Positions 7,863 through 16,175 are shown, counted from the first letter of the stretch. The stretch: DNA of 64,000 bases from Caulobacter sp. Root343 (GCF_001425745.1 NZ_LMDF01000007.1:62899-126898), one strand, 5' to 3'. Notes: generated by a model not told the origin, from the sequence alone. Made by a program: numbers and translations.

Positions 7863-9152
7863 ATGACGAACAAGACCTGGCGCGTCGGCGTCGCGGGCCT
7901 GGGCACCGTGGGCGGCGGCCTCCTGCAGTTCCTGGCCGAGCGCCCGGGCTTCGCGCCTGCTGGCGATCGCGCCGTGGTCACCGCCGTCTCGGCCCGCTCC
8001 AAGTCGCGGCCGCGCACGGTCGACATTTCCAATCTCGCCTGGTTCGACGATCCGGTGGCGCTGGCCGCCTCGCCGGACGTCGACATCTTCGTCGAACTGG
8101 TCGGCGGCTCGGACGGTCCGGCCAAGGCCGCCGTCGAGACAGCTTTGAAGGCCGGCAAACCGGTGGTCACGGCCAACAAGGCGCTGATCGCCGAGCACGG
8201 CGCCGAGCTGGCCGCCCTGGCGGAAGCTAATGGCGCGCCGCTGCTGTTCGAGGCCGCGGTGATGGGCGGCGTGCCCGCCGTGAAGATGATGCGCGAAGCC
8301 CTGGTCGGCGACGACATCGTCTCTGTGGCCGGCATCCTCAACGGCACCTGCAACTTCATCCTCTCGGAGATGGAGAAGACCGGTCGCTCGTTCGCCGACG
8401 TGCTGCGCGAGGCCCAGGGGCTGGGCTATGCCGAGGCCGATCCGACCATGGACGTCGGCGGTTTCGACGCCGGCCACAAGATCAGCATCCTGGCCGCCTT
8501 GGCCTTCGGCTGCGCCCCCAACTTCGCGGCCGCCGAGATCGAGGGCATCAGCGACGTCGAACTGCTCGACATCAAGCTGGCCAAGGACCTGGGCTATCGC
8601 ATCAAGCTGGTGGCCAGCGCCGCCAAGACCGATGACGGCGTCGCGGTGAAGGTGCATCCGTCGCTGATTCCGCTCGAGCATCCCCTGGCCCAGGCGGGCG
8701 GGGCGCTGAACGCGCTGTTCATCGAGGGCAAGCGGATCGGCCGGATCTTCGTCCAGGGACCTGGCGCCGGCGCGGGCCCCACCGCCGCCGCCGTGGCCGC
8801 CGACATCGCCGACGTGATGACCCAGGCCGTGCGCCCGGTGTTCCAGGCCCCGGCCGGTGATCTGGCCTCGTTCACGCCGATCGATCCGGCTCGCGCGGTG
8901 GGCAAGGCCTATCTGCGCGTCATGGTCCAGGACCAACCGGGCGTGATCGCCGCCATCTCCGAAACCCTGGCCGAATGCGGTGTTTCGATCGACAGCTTTC
9001 TGCAAAAGCCCGTCGAAGGCGCGGGGGGCGTGCCGATCGTGCTCGTTACCCATGCGACGCCAGAATCGAACCTCCTGGACGCGATTAGCCGCATCGAAAA
9101 GCTGCAGACCGTGCTAGAGCGTCCCCGCCTTCTGCGCGTCGCGCGCATCTAA
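7863..9152 (+). CDS. hom: Homoserine dehydrogenase with ACT domain
   Basis: This 429-residue enzyme reduces aspartate semialdehyde to homoserine, the branch point to threonine and methionine. The Rossmann motif GVAGLGTVGGGLL is at residues 9-21. The substrate domain includes VTANKALIAEHGAEL, GGVPAVKMMREAL, ILNGTCNFIL and GLGYAEADPTMDVGGFDAGHK. A C-terminal ACT domain (about 350-425, VMVQDQPGVIAAISETLAE) suggests threonine feedback control. A GAGGA ribosome site precedes the ATG. It probably shares a message with the aminotransferase upstream; glpX follows after a 78-bp spacer containing two hairpins. Confidence 0.96.
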   Translation: MTNKTWRVGVAGLGTVGGGLLQFLAERPGFAPAGDRAVVTAVSARSKSRPRTVDISNLAWFDDPVALAASPDVDIFVELVGGSDGPAKAAVETALKAGKPVVTANKALIAEHGAELAALAEANGAPLLFEAAVMGGVPAVKMMREALVGDDIVSVAGILNGTCNFILSEMEKTGRSFADVLREAQGLGYAEADPTMDVGGFDAGHKISILAALAFGCAPNFAAAEIEGISDVELLDIKLAKDLGYRIKLVASAAKTDDGVAVKVHPSLIPLEHPLAQAGGALNALFIEGKRIGRIFVQGPGAGAGPTAAAVAADIADVMTQAVRPVFQAPAGDLASFTPIDPARAVGKAYLRVMVQDQPGVIAAISETLAECGVSIDSFLQKPVEGAGGVPIVLVTHATPESNLLDAISRIEKLQTVLERPRLLRVARI

Positions 9153-9156
9153 ACGA

Positions 9157-9219
9157 CCCGCCGAAAAGGCGGGCGCCGAAGGCGACATTGGGAACAAGGC
9201 CTCCTTTTCCGGGGAGGCC
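9157..9219 (+). promoter_or_regulatory. Two consecutive hairpins in the hom-glpX spacer
   Basis: The first hairpin is CCCGCC-GAAAA-GGCGGG (9157-9173). The second is GGCCTCC with GGAGGCC (9198-9219), which ends one base before the glpX ribosome-binding site GGGAGAG. Neither has a T tract, so they look like mRNA-stability or translation-control structures, not terminators. Confidence 0.45.
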
Positions 9220-9230
9220 GGGAGAGACGG

Positions 9231-10184
9231 ATGAGTTCGAACACCCTGGACCGCTCGCTGGTCCTGGACGCGGTTCGCGTGACCGAAGCCGCCGCGATCG
9301 CGTCGTGGACGATGCTGGGACGCGGCGACGAAATGGCCGCCGACCAGGCCGCCGTCGATGCGATGCGCAACGCCTTGAACGAGCTGAACATCGACGGCGA
9401 AATCGTCATCGGTGAAGGCGAGCGCGACGAGGCGCCGATGCTCTATATCGGCGAGAAGGTCGGCACCGGGAAGGGCCCCAAGGTCGATATCGCCCTCGAT
9501 CCGCTGGAAGGCACCACTCTGGCGGCCAAGTCGCAGCCCAACGCCCTGACCGTGATGGCCTGGGCCCCAAAGGGCACGCTGTTGAACGCGCCCGACACCT
9601 ACATGGACAAGATCGCCTGCGGCCCCGGCCTGCCGGCGGGCGTCATCGATCTCGACAAATCGCCGGCCGAGAACATCAGGGCCCTGGCCGAGGCCAAGGG
9701 CGTCGCGCCGACCGAGATCACGGTCTGCGTGCTGGATCGGCCGCGCCACGCCGAGATCATCGCCAATGTCCGCGCCGCCGGCGCGCGCATCCATCTGATC
9801 ACCGACGGCGATGTGGCCGGCGTGATCAACACCACTGATCCGTCGACCGGCATCGACCTCTATCTGGGCTCGGGCGGCGCGCCGGAGGGCGTGCTGGCCT
9901 GCGCGGCCCTGAAATGCGTCGGCGGCCAGTTCCAAGGGCGCCTGCTGTTCCGCAACGGCGACGAGCGCGCCCGCGCCGCCAAGTGGGGCATCACCGAGCT
10001 CGACAAGAAGTACGACCTGCACGAGATCGTCCGCGATGAGGCGATCTTCGCCGCTACGGGCGTGACTCGTGGCGGCTTGGTGGACGGCGTCGTCTACCGT
10101 GATGGCTGCGTCCACACCCACACCCTAGTGATGAACTCCTCGACGGGCACTGTCCGCGAGGTCCGCATGAAGCGGAAGGTCTGA
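9231..10184 (+). CDS. glpX: Class II fructose-1,6-bisphosphatase
   Basis: This 317-residue cytosolic phosphatase converts fructose-1,6-bisphosphate to fructose-6-phosphate in gluconeogenesis. GlpX landmarks are the metal-binding [20 protein letters not shown] and [11 protein letters not shown] segments, GDVAGVINT, and [17 protein letters not shown]. Length is typical. A GGGAGAG ribosome site precedes the ATG at 9231. Immediately downstream lies a structurally unrelated class I FBPase, so two non-homologous enzymes for the same step are neighbours. In some bacteria GlpX also handles sedoheptulose-1,7-bisphosphate, which could justify keeping both. Confidence 0.95.
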   Translation: MSSNTLDRSLVLDAVRVTEAAAIASWTMLGRGDEMAADQAAVDAMRNALNELNIDGEIVIGEGERDEAPMLYIGEKVGTGKGPKVDIALDPLEGTTLAAKSQPNALTVMAWAPKGTLLNAPDTYMDKIACGPGLPAGVIDLDKSPAENIRALAEAKGVAPTEITVCVLDRPRHAEIIANVRAAGARIHLITDGDVAGVINTTDPSTGIDLYLGSGGAPEGVLACAALKCVGGQFQGRLLFRNGDERARAAKWGITELDKKYDLHEIVRDEAIFAATGVTRGGLVDGVVYRDGCVHTHTLVMNSSTGTVREVRMKRKV

Positions 10185-10196
10185 GACCTTCCTGTC

Positions 10197-10221
10197 ACGG
10201 CCGTCCTGTAAGGGCGGCCGT
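10197..10221 (+). terminator. Weak hairpin between glpX and fbp
   Basis: ACGGCCG (10197-10203) pairs with CGGCCGT (10215-10221) over an 11-base loop. Only scattered T residues follow, so it is at most a partial terminator and transcription may continue into fbp. Confidence 0.35.
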
Positions 10222-10246
10222 TCCGCTTTCTGGTTTTGAGGTTCCC

Positions 10247-11221
10247 ATGACTTCCTTTGTCGACTTGGCCGCATGGCTCGCGGCGGAGCCGGCGGACGCC
10301 GCCCTCAAGGAGGTCGTCCAGACGATCGCGGCGACCTGCGCCCAGATCAGCCGCGTCGTCGCCTCCGGCGCCTTGTCGGGCAGCCTGGGCGCGGCCGGCA
10401 GCACCAACGTCCAGGACGAGGAGCAAAAGAAGCTCGACGTCATCACCAACGACATGCTGAGCGAGGCCCTGAAGGGCTGCGCGCCTGTCGCCGGACTGGC
10501 CTCGGAAGAGCTGGAAGAGATCGAGCCTACCGGCCGCGTCGGCGGCTATCTGGTGACCTTCGACCCGCTGGACGGCTCCAGCAACATCGACGTCAATGTC
10601 TCGGTCGGCACCATCTTCTCGGTGCTTCCGGCGCCGGCCGACCATGCGCCGGCGGAGGCCGACTTCCTGCAGCCGGGCGGCAACCAGGTCGCCGCCGGCT
10701 ACGCGGTCTATGGCCCGCAGACCATGCTGGTCCTGACGCTGTCGAACGGCGTCAACGCCTTCACGCTCGACGCCGAGGGCCAATGGCTGCTGACTCATCC
10801 ATCGCTCAGCGTGAAGGCCGACACGGCCGAGTTCGCGATCAACATGTCGAACCAGCGCCACTGGGCTGAGCCGGTGCGCCGCTATATCGACGGCTGCCTG
10901 AGCGGCAAGGATGGTCCGCGGGCCAAGAACTTCAACATGCGCTGGATCGCCTCGATGGTGGCCGACGTCCATCGGATCATGATGCGCGGCGGGATCTTCC
11001 TGTATCCGTGGGACGCTCGCGAGCCCGAAAAGCCCGGCAAGCTGCGCCTGATGTACGAGGCCAACCCGATGGCTCTCGTTGTCGAACGGGCCGGCGGCAA
11101 GGCCACCGACGGTGTCACGCGCATCCTCGACATCAAGCCGACCAAGCTGCATCAGCGCGTGCCGGTGGTGCTGGGCTCGGCCAACGAGGTCGAGGCCGTG
11201 CGGACGGAAATGAACGCCTAG
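10247..11221 (+). CDS. fbp: Class I fructose-1,6-bisphosphatase
   Basis: This 324-residue enzyme belongs to the classical FBPase family. The metal and substrate signature [21 protein letters not shown] starts at residue 106, preceded by [10 protein letters not shown], which carries the metal-binding acidic pair. Later segments include [37 protein letters not shown] and [24 protein letters not shown]. It catalyses the same reaction as glpX upstream but is not homologous to it. It is expected to be AMP-sensitive and Mg-dependent like other class I enzymes; this is family knowledge. The ATG follows the glpX stop by 62 bp. Confidence 0.95.
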   Translation: MTSFVDLAAWLAAEPADAALKEVVQTIAATCAQISRVVASGALSGSLGAAGSTNVQDEEQKKLDVITNDMLSEALKGCAPVAGLASEELEEIEPTGRVGGYLVTFDPLDGSSNIDVNVSVGTIFSVLPAPADHAPAEADFLQPGGNQVAAGYAVYGPQTMLVLTLSNGVNAFTLDAEGQWLLTHPSLSVKADTAEFAINMSNQRHWAEPVRRYIDGCLSGKDGPRAKNFNMRWIASMVADVHRIMMRGGIFLYPWDAREPEKPGKLRLMYEANPMALVVERAGGKATDGVTRILDIKPTKLHQRVPVVLGSANEVEAVRTEMNA

Positions 11222-11292
11222 CGCCTCCTCACGTCCGGGACTGTCGCCGCCGCGTCGTAGAGCGAATCCGTACGAACGAGTAGTCTGCCGCC

Positions 11293-13110
11293 ATGGCCGC
11301 TGACGGTGTCTCCAATATCGCCCCCGACGCCTTCCTGGGTGTCGAACGTTCGCTGAGCGGCCGCGCCTGGCGCGAACGCCCGGCGGACCTCGCCGTCGTG
11401 CGCGACCTGCAGCAGCGCCACGGGCTGATCGAGCCCCTGGCCCGGGCCCTAGTGTCGCGCGGCGTTTCGCTGGACGGCGCCGAGCATTATCTGCGCCCGA
11501 CCTTGAAGGCGTTGTTCCCCGACCCCTCCAGTTTCACCGACATGGATCGGGCGGCCGAGATCCTGATCGACGCGCTGGAGCAGGGGCGGCCGACCATGGT
11601 CTTCGCCGACTATGACGTCGACGGGGCCACCAGCGCCGCCCAGCTGGTGCGCTGGTTCCGGTACATGGGCGTTGAGTTGCCCATCTACATTCCCGATCGC
11701 CTGACCGAGGGTTACGGCCCCAGTCCGGCGGCGTTCCGCACCATTCGCGAGGGCGGGGCCGAACTGGTCGTCACCCTCGACTGCGGCGCGGCCGCCTATG
11801 ACGCCATCGCCAGCGCCGCCGAGATCGGCCTCGAGGTCGTAGTCATCGACCACCACCTGATGCGCGAGGATCCGCCGGCCGCCGCCGCCGTGGTCAATCC
11901 CAACCGGCCGGGTTGCCAGAGCGGGCAGGGGGTCTTGGCCGCCGCCGGCGTGACGTTCGTGCTGCTGGCCGCTCTGAACCGCGAAGCGCGTAAACGCGGC
12001 CTGTTCACCGACGAGCGTCCGCAGCCGGACCCGCGCCAATGGCTGGACCTCGTCGCTCTCGGCGAGGTCTGCGACGTCACCCAGCTGGTCGGGTTCAACC
12101 GCGCCCTGACGGCGCTAGGGCTGCGAACCATGGGGGCGTGGGCCAATCCGGGGCTGAAGGCCCTGTTCGCGGTGGGCAAGGGCTCGGGGGATCCGTCCGT
12201 GTTCCACGCCGGCTTCATTCTGGGGCCTCGGATCAACGCCGGCGGCCGCATCGGGCGCTCGGATCTCGGCGCGCGCCTGCTGTCGACCGATGATCCTCTG
12301 GAAGCCGCCGCCCTGGCCGAGGAGCTGGATGGCCTCAATACCGAGCGCAAGGCGGTCGAGGCCGCCGTGGTCGAGGAGGCCGCGGCCGTGCTCGAGCGTG
12401 GCAACTTCAATACCGACGCGCCAGTGATCGTCGTGGCGGGCGAGGGCTGGCACCCCGGCGTGATCGGCATCGTCGCCGGCCGTCTGCGCGAGCGCTATCG
12501 CAAGCCCGTCGTGGTGATCGGCGTCGATCGCGCCGCCAATGTCGGCAAGGGTTCGGGGCGATCGCAGCCGGGCGTGAACCTCGGCAGGGCGATCCAGGCC
12601 GCCTTCGAGGCGGGCCTGTTGATGGCCGGCGGTGGTCACGCCATGGCGGCGGGCCTGTCGATCCGTCCTGAGATGATTCCCGAATTCCGCGCCTTCCTGG
12701 AGGAGCGGCTGGCCGGCGAGATGGAAGCGGTCGGCGTCGAAGCGGTAGAGATCGACGCCCTGGTCCAGCCGCGCGCGGCGAATCGAGCGCTGTTGGATGA
12801 CTTCCAGCGCTTGGCCCCGTTCGGCCCGGGCAATCCCGAGCCGATGTTCGCCTTGACCCAGGTGCGCCCCGATCGCGTCTCGGCCCTGAAGGGCGGGCAC
12901 GTGCGCCTCGACCTCGTCGGGCCCACGGGCGACCGGATCAAGGCCATCAGTTGGCGCAGCGCCGAGACGCCGCTGGGCCAGCGCCTGTTGGCCGGTGGGG
13001 GGACTCTGGACGTGGCGGGCAAGCTGAAGCCGGACGACTACATGGGCCGCAACGGCGTCCAGCTGGAGATCGAGGACGCCCACGATCCCAGGGCGCGTTA
13101 CGCACTCTAG
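11293..13110 (+). CDS. recJ: Single-stranded-DNA-specific exonuclease RecJ
   Basis: This 605-residue 5'-3' single-strand exonuclease works in recombinational repair and mismatch repair. The DHH domain holds the metal motifs FADYDVDGATSAAQ (about residue 105), VTLDCGAAAYD and VVVIDHHLM. The DHHA1 part includes GEGWHPGVIGIVAGRLRERY, GSGRSQPGVNLGRAI and GGGHAMAAGLSI. A C-terminal OB-like domain (RVSALKGGHVRLDLVG) completes the standard architecture and length. The ATG follows fbp after 71 bp, without a strong ribosome site. tRNA genes with their own promoter follow. Confidence 0.96.
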   Translation: MAADGVSNIAPDAFLGVERSLSGRAWRERPADLAVVRDLQQRHGLIEPLARALVSRGVSLDGAEHYLRPTLKALFPDPSSFTDMDRAAEILIDALEQGRPTMVFADYDVDGATSAAQLVRWFRYMGVELPIYIPDRLTEGYGPSPAAFRTIREGGAELVVTLDCGAAAYDAIASAAEIGLEVVVIDHHLMREDPPAAAAVVNPNRPGCQSGQGVLAAAGVTFVLLAALNREARKRGLFTDERPQPDPRQWLDLVALGEVCDVTQLVGFNRALTALGLRTMGAWANPGLKALFAVGKGSGDPSVFHAGFILGPRINAGGRIGRSDLGARLLSTDDPLEAAALAEELDGLNTERKAVEAAVVEEAAAVLERGNFNTDAPVIVVAGEGWHPGVIGIVAGRLRERYRKPVVVIGVDRAANVGKGSGRSQPGVNLGRAIQAAFEAGLLMAGGGHAMAAGLSIRPEMIPEFRAFLEERLAGEMEAVGVEAVEIDALVQPRAANRALLDDFQRLAPFGPGNPEPMFALTQVRPDRVSALKGGHVRLDLVGPTGDRIKAISWRSAETPLGQRLLAGGGTLDVAGKLKPDDYMGRNGVQLEIEDAHDPRARYAL

Positions 13111-13151
13111 CTGGGCGGCGTAGACGGACTGAAAAAACGGCTTCGAGCGGG

Positions 13152-13180
13152 TTGCGCACCCCAAACGACGCGGCTATACA
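13152..13180 (+). promoter_or_regulatory. Promoter of the tRNA-Glu genes
   Basis: TTGCGCA (13152-13158) is followed after 14 bp by GCTATACA (13173-13180). This resembles the Caulobacter housekeeping-sigma consensus of the type TTGACGS-N10-14-GCTANAWC. It ends 21 bp before the first tRNA-Glu. Confidence 0.55.
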
Positions 13181-13201
13181 CCCGCTTCCTCGCGGGGCCG
13201 T

Positions 13202-13276
13202 GGTCCCTTCGTCTATCGGTTAGGACGCCAGATTTTCAATCTGGAGAGAGGGGTTCGACTCCCCTAGGGACTGCCA
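13202..13276 (+). tRNA. tRNA-Glu (TTC), copy 1
   Basis: A 75-nt cloverleaf with encoded CCA. The acceptor GGTCCCT pairs with AGGGACT (first pair G-T). The anticodon stem CCAGA/TCTGG encloses a loop with anticodon TTC, and the T arm is GGGG-TTCGACT-CCCC. A second identical gene lies 44 bp downstream. Confidence 0.97.
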
Positions 13277-13320
13277 CCCGCGAGGCCATATCTCGACGAT
13301 GTTCCGCTTCGGCGTGACGT

Positions 13321-13395
13321 GGTCCCTTCGTCTATCGGTTAGGACGCCAGATTTTCAATCTGGAGAGAGGGGTTCGACTCCCCTAGGGACTGCCA
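13321..13395 (+). tRNA. tRNA-Glu (TTC), copy 2
   Basis: Identical over all 75 nt to the copy at 13202-13276, including the CCA end and the TTC anticodon. The 44-bp spacer has no obvious promoter of its own, so both are probably processed from one precursor. Confidence 0.97.
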
Positions 13396-13461
13396 TCTTC
13401 GGCTGTATTTCAGAATTATTGCCAGAGTGTAGCTGCGGCGAAATGTCGCGGATCGCACCCG

Positions 13462-13522
13462 CACGTCATTTTGACGTGATTTCGTCATTGACGGCTCTCG
13501 TCACGCGAGAACACTGTTCTCG
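13462..13522 (+). promoter_or_regulatory. Three stacked inverted repeats upstream of the cold-shock gene
   Basis: The repeats are CACGTCA-TTT-TGACGTG (13462-13478), CGTCA-T-TGACG (13483-13493) and CGAGAAC-ACT-GTTCTCG (13506-13522). The first two share the CGTCA/TGACG half-site. They lie 46-106 bp before the ATG of the two-CSD protein and could be operators or a structured cold-responsive 5' leader. Confidence 0.45.
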
Positions 13523-13567
13523 TAGTGCTCGCTCCGATGGGCTGATTGGGCGAGCCAGAGGGGTGGG

Positions 13568-14158
13568 ATGTCTGGTTATGATTTCGAGGACGCTGCGGCG
13601 CACGAAGAGTTCGTGCGCATCAGCGGGAGGGTGAAGTGGTTCGACGCCGGCAAGGGTTACGGGTTCATCGTACCGGATGATCCGGGCCAGACCGGGCTGA
13701 AGGACGTGCTTCTGCATGTGACATCGCTGCGCAACTGCGGCCGCGAAACCGCCATGGAGGGGGCGGTGATCGTGTGCGACGTGGTGCGGAGACCGAAAGG
13801 CTGGCAGGTCAGCGAAGTCGTCGATCTCGACGAAAGTTGCGCGCCCGTGCCGCTCGAGCGGCAAAAGCGAACTTTCGCTGACGGGCCGCCACGCCGCGAC
13901 CCCCTCAGGGAAGGTCATGGGCGTCACGCCCTGACCCCCGAGGGACCGGCCGAGCATGCCAAGGTCAAGTGGTTCAACCGCACCAAGGGCTACGGCTTCG
14001 TGATTCGCGACGCCGAGCCGGGCGACATCTTCGTGCATATCGAGACGCTCCGTCGGGGCGGACTTGAGGACCTGCAGCCGGGCGATGACGTCTTGGTGCG
14101 GTTCGCGCGGGGGCCCAAGGGCCTGGTGGTCGCGGAAATCACCGCCGGAGACGTCTGA
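13568..14158 (+). CDS. Two-cold-shock-domain protein (CspC/CspD type)
   Basis: This 196-residue protein has two complete cold-shock domains joined by an approximately 45-residue charged linker. Domain 1 begins at [17 protein letters not shown] (RNP1 at residues 29-34) with RNP2 DVLLHVTSL. Domain 2 begins near residue 132 at [16 protein letters not shown] with RNP2 DIFVHIETL. Caulobacter has such double-CSD proteins (CspC, CspD), which bind single-stranded nucleic acid and are linked to stationary phase; which one this is cannot be decided here. The upstream region carries three stacked inverted repeats. DUF192 follows after 61 bp. Confidence 0.9.
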   Translation: MSGYDFEDAAAHEEFVRISGRVKWFDAGKGYGFIVPDDPGQTGLKDVLLHVTSLRNCGRETAMEGAVIVCDVVRRPKGWQVSEVVDLDESCAPVPLERQKRTFADGPPRRDPLREGHGRHALTPEGPAEHAKVKWFNRTKGYGFVIRDAEPGDIFVHIETLRRGGLEDLQPGDDVLVRFARGPKGLVVAEITAGDV

Positions 14159-14219
14159 CTTTCGCCGCCTTGACCCGGACGCTAGTCTCCCTGGAGGCGG
14201 GCATTCGGCGAGGTGACAT

Positions 14220-14687
14220 GTGGCGCGACGGATGATCGACAGGCGAGGGCTGCTCGCCGGGTTGGCGCTTGGCGCCTGCGCGGGCGGAGAGGTCTGGGCC
14301 GCGCCGCGGCTGGAGGCGATGGAGATCGTCACCAGCCGCGGGCGCGCGCGCTTTCAGGTCGAGATCGCCGCCACCCGGGCCGAACAGCAGCGGGGGCTGA
14401 TGTTCCGCAAGGCCCTCGCGCCCGACCGGGGGATGCTGTTCATTTACAAACGGCCGCAGCCGGCGGCCTATTGGATGAAGAACACGCTGATCCCGCTGGA
14501 TATCATCTACATCCAGCCCGACGGCAGGATCCTGTCGATCGTCCGCAACGCTCGTCCTCATGACGAGACGCCCCTGTCGTCAGGAGGCTTGGTGCTGGGC
14601 GTGCTTGAGATCGCCGGCGGTCGCGCGGCGCAGCTCGGCGTTCTGCCAGGCGACCGCGTGCTGCACCGGATCTTTCCGAAGGCGTGA
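14220..14687 (+). CDS. DUF192 family exported protein
   Basis: This 155-residue protein has an N-terminal export signal (DRRGLLAGLALGACAGG, Tat-like and with an internal Cys). The DUF192 domain starts around residue 40: FQVEIAATRAEQQRGLMFRKALAPDRGMLFIY, then YWMKNTLIPLDIIYI, then ILSIVRNARPHDETP, then VLEIAGGRAAQLGVLPGDRV. The function of the family is unknown. The start is either GTG at 14220 or ATG at 14232; the GTG is favoured by an AGG about 7 bp upstream, and either keeps the signal. It is in the same direction as the cold-shock gene and could be cotranscribed. Confidence 0.85.
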   Translation: MARRMIDRRGLLAGLALGACAGGEVWAAPRLEAMEIVTSRGRARFQVEIAATRAEQQRGLMFRKALAPDRGMLFIYKRPQPAAYWMKNTLIPLDIIYIQPDGRILSIVRNARPHDETPLSSGGLVLGVLEIAGGRAAQLGVLPGDRVLHRIFPKA

Positions 14688-14715
14688 ACAAGACGCGAAG
14701 TTGAGCGCGGCCTTT

Positions 14716-14744
14716 GTTGATCCGCGCGCCGAACCCCTGTAGAG
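14716..14744 (+). promoter_or_regulatory. Candidate promoter of tRNA-Pro
   Basis: TTGATC (14716-14721), a 17-bp spacer and TGTAGA (14739-14744) end 19 bp before the tRNA. The sequence match is moderate. Confidence 0.4.
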
Positions 14745-14763
14745 CACGCGCCTGCCGATGTTT

Positions 14764-14840
14764 CGGAGCGTAGCGCAGTCTGGTAGCGCGCCTGGTTTGG
14801 GACCAGGATGTCGCAGGTTCGAATCCTGCCGCTCCGACCA
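14764..14840 (+). tRNA. tRNA-Pro (TGG)
   Basis: A 77-nt cloverleaf with encoded CCA. The acceptor CGGAGCG pairs with CGCTCCG, the anticodon stem CCTGG/CCAGG holds anticodon TGG, and the T arm is GCAGG-TTCGAAT-CCTGC. Confidence 0.97.
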
Positions 14841-14865
14841 TCGGCAAGTACTTTGGGAGAGGTCC

Positions 14866-15171
14866 ATGCTGGCCCGCATCTATCGCCCCGCCAAGAACGC
14901 CATGCAGTCCGGCAAGGCCAAGACCAAGGACTGGGTGCTGGAGTTCGAACCGGCCTCGGCCCGCAAGTCCGATCCTCTGATGGGCTGGACCCAGTCCAGC
15001 GACATGAACGGCCAGGTCCGCTTGACTTTCGAGACCCGCGACGAAGCCGTGGCCTACGCCCAGCGCCACGAGATCGCGTTCCAGCTGTTCGAGGCCAAGA
15101 CCCCCAAGCGGATCATCAAGGCCTACGCCGACAACTTCGCGGCCAACCGCAAGCAGCCTTGGACCCACTAA
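14866..15171 (+). CDS. NADH dehydrogenase NDUFS4/18-kDa-like subunit (ETC_C1_NDUFS4)
   Basis: This 101-residue protein matches the NDUFS4 family, an accessory subunit of alphaproteobacterial and mitochondrial complex I. Visible landmarks are ARIYRPAKNAMQSGKAKTKDWVLEFEP, DPLMGWTQSSDMNGQVRLTF, and the AVAYAQRHEIAFQLFE and NFAANRKQPWTH ends. The start at 14866 has a GGGAGAGGT ribosome site; longer in-frame readings would run through the tRNA-Pro gene. It lies between two tRNA genes, away from the main nuo operon, which is the usual placement in alphaproteobacteria. Confidence 0.92.
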   Translation: MLARIYRPAKNAMQSGKAKTKDWVLEFEPASARKSDPLMGWTQSSDMNGQVRLTFETRDEAVAYAQRHEIAFQLFEAKTPKRIIKAYADNFAANRKQPWTH

Positions 15172-15196
15172 GGCCTTCGTCGAAGGTCCGGCGCGC

Positions 15197-15273
15197 GCGC
15201 CCTTAGCTCAGCTGGATAGAGCACTCGCCTTCTAAGCGAGCGGTCGCAGGTTCGAATCCTGCAGGGCGCGCCA
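15197..15273 (+). tRNA. tRNA-Arg (TCT)
   Basis: A 77-nt cloverleaf with encoded CCA. The acceptor GCGCCCT pairs with AGGGCGC. The D arm is GCTCAGCTGGATAGAGC, the anticodon stem CTCGC/GCGAG has anticodon TCT, and the T arm is GCAGG-TTCGAAT-CCTGC. It starts 25 bp after the NDUFS4-like gene and is probably on the same transcript. Confidence 0.97.
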
Positions 15274-15474
15274 ACTCCACCGATTGTACGATGTGGCCAC
15301 GCAGGAGGCGTCGTCGCGCGGATTTCAATAGGGCCGAGTAGGTCGTACCTTTCCTTCACTCGAGAGATCATTGTGGCCAGGCGGCCTGGACGACGCCCAG
15401 CGCCTAACGACACTCTTCCTTTGTCGCCCCTTACTGGCGCGCTCAGCCTCAGCGCTACCGGCGGGATGTTCGTC

Positions 15475-15685
15475 ATGAAACGTGTAGTTCCAGTCCTAGT
15501 CGCCCTGGTACTGCGGTGCTTGCACCGCTGAGCGCTGCGAGCGCCGCGTCGTTGACGCCCACCTCTTCGAACTTCGTCTGACAGGCGCACTTACCGTGAA
15601 CGTCTTCAGTGGCAGTGTTAAATATACATGCCACCTGAACAACCTTACGGGAACAGTCACCGGCCGACTGGGCGCTCCATCCTAA
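15475..15685 (+). pseudogene. Frameshifted small exported protein
   Basis: Read in one frame, the ATG at 15475 gives MKRVVPVLVALVL and then stops. Adding one missing base near 15514 continues a convincing signal peptide (VLAPLSAASAASLTPTSSNF). Adding one more near 15579 continues as TGALTVNVFSGSVKYTC and on to a TAA at 15683-15685. The result would be a protein of about 70 residues with a signal peptide and a small beta-rich secreted domain. Two single-base losses in 210 bp suggest decay, although two sequencing errors could look the same. The flanking parts, 15274-15474 and 15686-15806, show no gene or other feature I can support. Confidence 0.45.
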
Positions 15686-15806
15686 ATCTCGATCGCGCCG
15701 CACGATGATCGCCGAGGGCGGCCTCGATCACGCGGATATCCTTCGGGGCGCGCTCTATGCGCCTCCGCGACTGGCGCGCAAGCGTTCGTGCTCATAGCCT
15801 GGCGTG

Positions 15807-16175
15807 ATGCTGCGCGATCACGGGCCTCAATGGATAGACGACGCGTTCAGCGTGGCCCGGTCGTTCAAGGCGACGACGCGCCGCGCCTCCGGCGCCAAAC
15901 ATTCGGTGTACGTCGTTCTGCTCTATGACCCGCGGCGCGCAGAGCCCTGGGGCCTCTATGTCGGGCAGACCGCACGCGATCCGGATCTGCGCTTCGACCA
16001 ACACAAGACAGGGTACAAATCCAGCAGCGCCGCGCGCCGTTTTGGCGTTCGGCTCCTGCCCGACATGGTCGCGCACCTCAATCCCATGCGGCAATGGGAG
16101 TCCTTGGATCTCGAAGAGGCGCTGGCCGAGGCGTTGCGCGCCGCTGGCGTCGCCTGGGTCGAAGGCGGCCACTAG
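15807..16175 (+). CDS. GIY-YIG-nuclease-like small protein
   Basis: This 122-residue protein contains HSVYVVLLYDPRR followed by WGLYVGQTARDPDLRFDQHKTGYKSS, a good fit to the N-terminal GIY-YIG core: two strands with VYVV and LYVG, then a conserved Arg and a His-Lys-x-Gly stretch. The metal-binding Glu that normally follows may be in the C-terminal WESLDLEEALAEAL helix. No DNA-binding domain is attached, so this is a stand-alone catalytic-domain protein of unknown role. An in-frame stop at 15795 fixes the N-terminus to the GTG at 15804 or the ATG at 15807. No neighbour suggests a partner. Confidence 0.6.
   Translation: MLRDHGPQWIDDAFSVARSFKATTRRASGAKHSVYVVLLYDPRRAEPWGLYVGQTARDPDLRFDQHKTGYKSSSAARRFGVRLLPDMVAHLNPMRQWESLDLEEALAEALRAAGVAWVEGGH

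Noticed and set aside
13202..13395. Direct repeat as a possible CRISPR or mobile-element boundary
   Set aside because: The repeat is simply two identical tRNA-Glu genes; no array, transposase or integrase is present anywhere in the window.
13506..13522. GAAC-ACT-GTTC as an SOS (LexA) box
   Set aside because: Alphaproteobacterial LexA sites are direct GTTC-N7-GTTC repeats; this is an inverted repeat with a different spacing, and the downstream gene is not an SOS gene.
14580..14879. Minus-strand reading frame with RQDSNLRHPGPKPGALPDCA-like text over tRNA-Pro
   Set aside because: This is the well-known false translation of the complement of a tRNA gene.
15168..15590. Minus-strand frame containing CRIRTCDRSLRRRVLYPAEL-like text
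   Set aside because: It is the antisense of tRNA-Arg; no independent coding support.
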